From: a virus
Virus record (IMG/VR): IMGVR_UViG_3300009467_000016
Location: 1 to 57,846 of that record
DNA length: 57,846 nt
Strand: one strand, 5' to 3'
The notes under the pieces were generated by a model that saw nothing but the letters and a program-made list of their open reading frames with translations, ran no database searches and was not told where the DNA came from. Numbering within the stretch: the first letter of the stretch is position 1; each line of letters begins with the position of its first letter. Positions 57,526 to 57,846 of the stretch are shown here, piece by piece. The position numbers and the translations under genes are program-made.

Positions 57526-57846
57526 CCGTATAATCCTCTTAATGCTTTCCAAGACAAAGGGAATAGCTTATGCATACTGTCACATATCTGATTAGCTACT
57601 AGTCTAGTCTCTAACTGTGTGTCTCCCTTGCACCTAAGATTACACATATCTGCAAAGGCGTCAAGGCTACCTGACCAATACCATTCAGTCATGGTGCTTT
57701 GTGGCAACACCATACGTGCTTGTTCTGGACAGATACCACTAGACAATAAGTCTTGGTAAGCAGCTAGGCAATACCCTTGAACCTTTAAAGCACCGACAGG
57801 TACAGACTCTACAGCACCAGCACTACCCTGCTTCTTATCGTCAGCC
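57522..57846 (-). CDS. thyX: Flavin-dependent thymidylate synthase, C-terminal part (continues from position 1)
   Basis: Bases 57522-57734 encode the final 70 residues and stop; the rest duplicates the start of the window. The segment contains RMVLPQSTMTEWYWSGSLDA, then RCKGDTQLETRLVANQI, the ThyX C-terminal block that binds dUMP and FAD. The stop codon overlaps the helicase ATG. Confidence 0.95.
   Translation of the reverse strand, partial: ADDKKQGSAGAVESVPVGALKVQGYCLAAYQDLLSSGICPEQARMVLPQSTMTEWYWSGSLDAFADMCNLRCKGDTQLETRLVANQICDSMHKLFPLSWKALRGLYG
57735..57846. repeat. Terminal direct repeat, right copy (circular overlap)
   Basis: These bases are identical to 1-112. Removing one copy restores the intact thyX gene and a 57,734-bp circle. 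Confidence 0.95.

Noticed and set aside
1-57846. tRNA genes
   Set aside because: No cloverleaf with a T-arm consensus was recognised in the gene-free stretches; a covariance-model search would settle this.

Overview
The window is one complete circular virus genome cut open at an arbitrary point. Bases 1-112 and 57735-57846 are identical, and a flavin-dependent thymidylate synthase gene (thyX) runs across the join, so the unique circle is 57,734 bp. The gene set is that of a tailed, podovirus-like phage: T7-type replication genes, portal, HK97-like capsid, two tail-tube proteins, large internal virion proteins and no tape-measure gene. The host is probably a marine alphaproteobacterium, perhaps of the Roseobacter group. 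This is an inference from three exact chromosomal-type parS sites, a DUF1127 gene, a gene-transfer-agent-type holin and a class II (B12-dependent) ribonucleotide reductase.

There are two opposing transcription arms. The leftward (minus) arm starts near 9.95 kb, runs down through position 1, across the join, and ends at 48.06 kb. It begins with about 6 kb of small, tightly packed early genes (4-10 kb). Next come a tyrosine recombinase, a TOPRIM primase, a GIY-YIG-like protein, a cluster of tiny membrane and coiled-coil genes, a one-repeat Na/Pi-cotransporter-like protein and thyX. Past the join it carries a DnaB-type helicase, a family A DNA polymerase, a likely single-strand DNA-binding protein, a Cas4/RecB-like exonuclease, an endonuclease I-like resolvase, a MazG-like enzyme and the ribonucleotide reductase.

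The rightward (plus) arm starts at 10.76 kb and ends at 48.02 kb. In order it carries lysis genes (membrane protein, 3TM holin, M15 endolysin), small basic and structural proteins, small and large terminase, portal, a 1,644-residue multidomain virion protein, scaffold, major capsid protein, tail-tube proteins, a 1,579-residue tail fibre, and internal virion/ejection proteins including a probable muramidase. A hairpin terminator separates the two convergent arms.

The most unusual features are regulatory. Nine copies of a 25-bp palindrome (TTA, 2 nt, GTCGGA, 3 nt, TCCGAC, 2 nt, TAA) lie in the early arm, mostly about 20 nt upstream of start codons, next to sigma70-type promoters and in front of a shared GGAGACTA ribosome-binding leader. 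Three perfect 16-bp parS sites lie at the divergence point, the convergence point and inside the terminase gene, yet no ParB is encoded. An AT-rich array of AAAGTTTAAC elements sits at the rightward promoters.

Two essential genes are interrupted as given. The portal has an in-frame amber codon, and the scaffold has a one-base frameshift. No tRNA gene, CRISPR array, insertion sequence or convincing attP core was seen.
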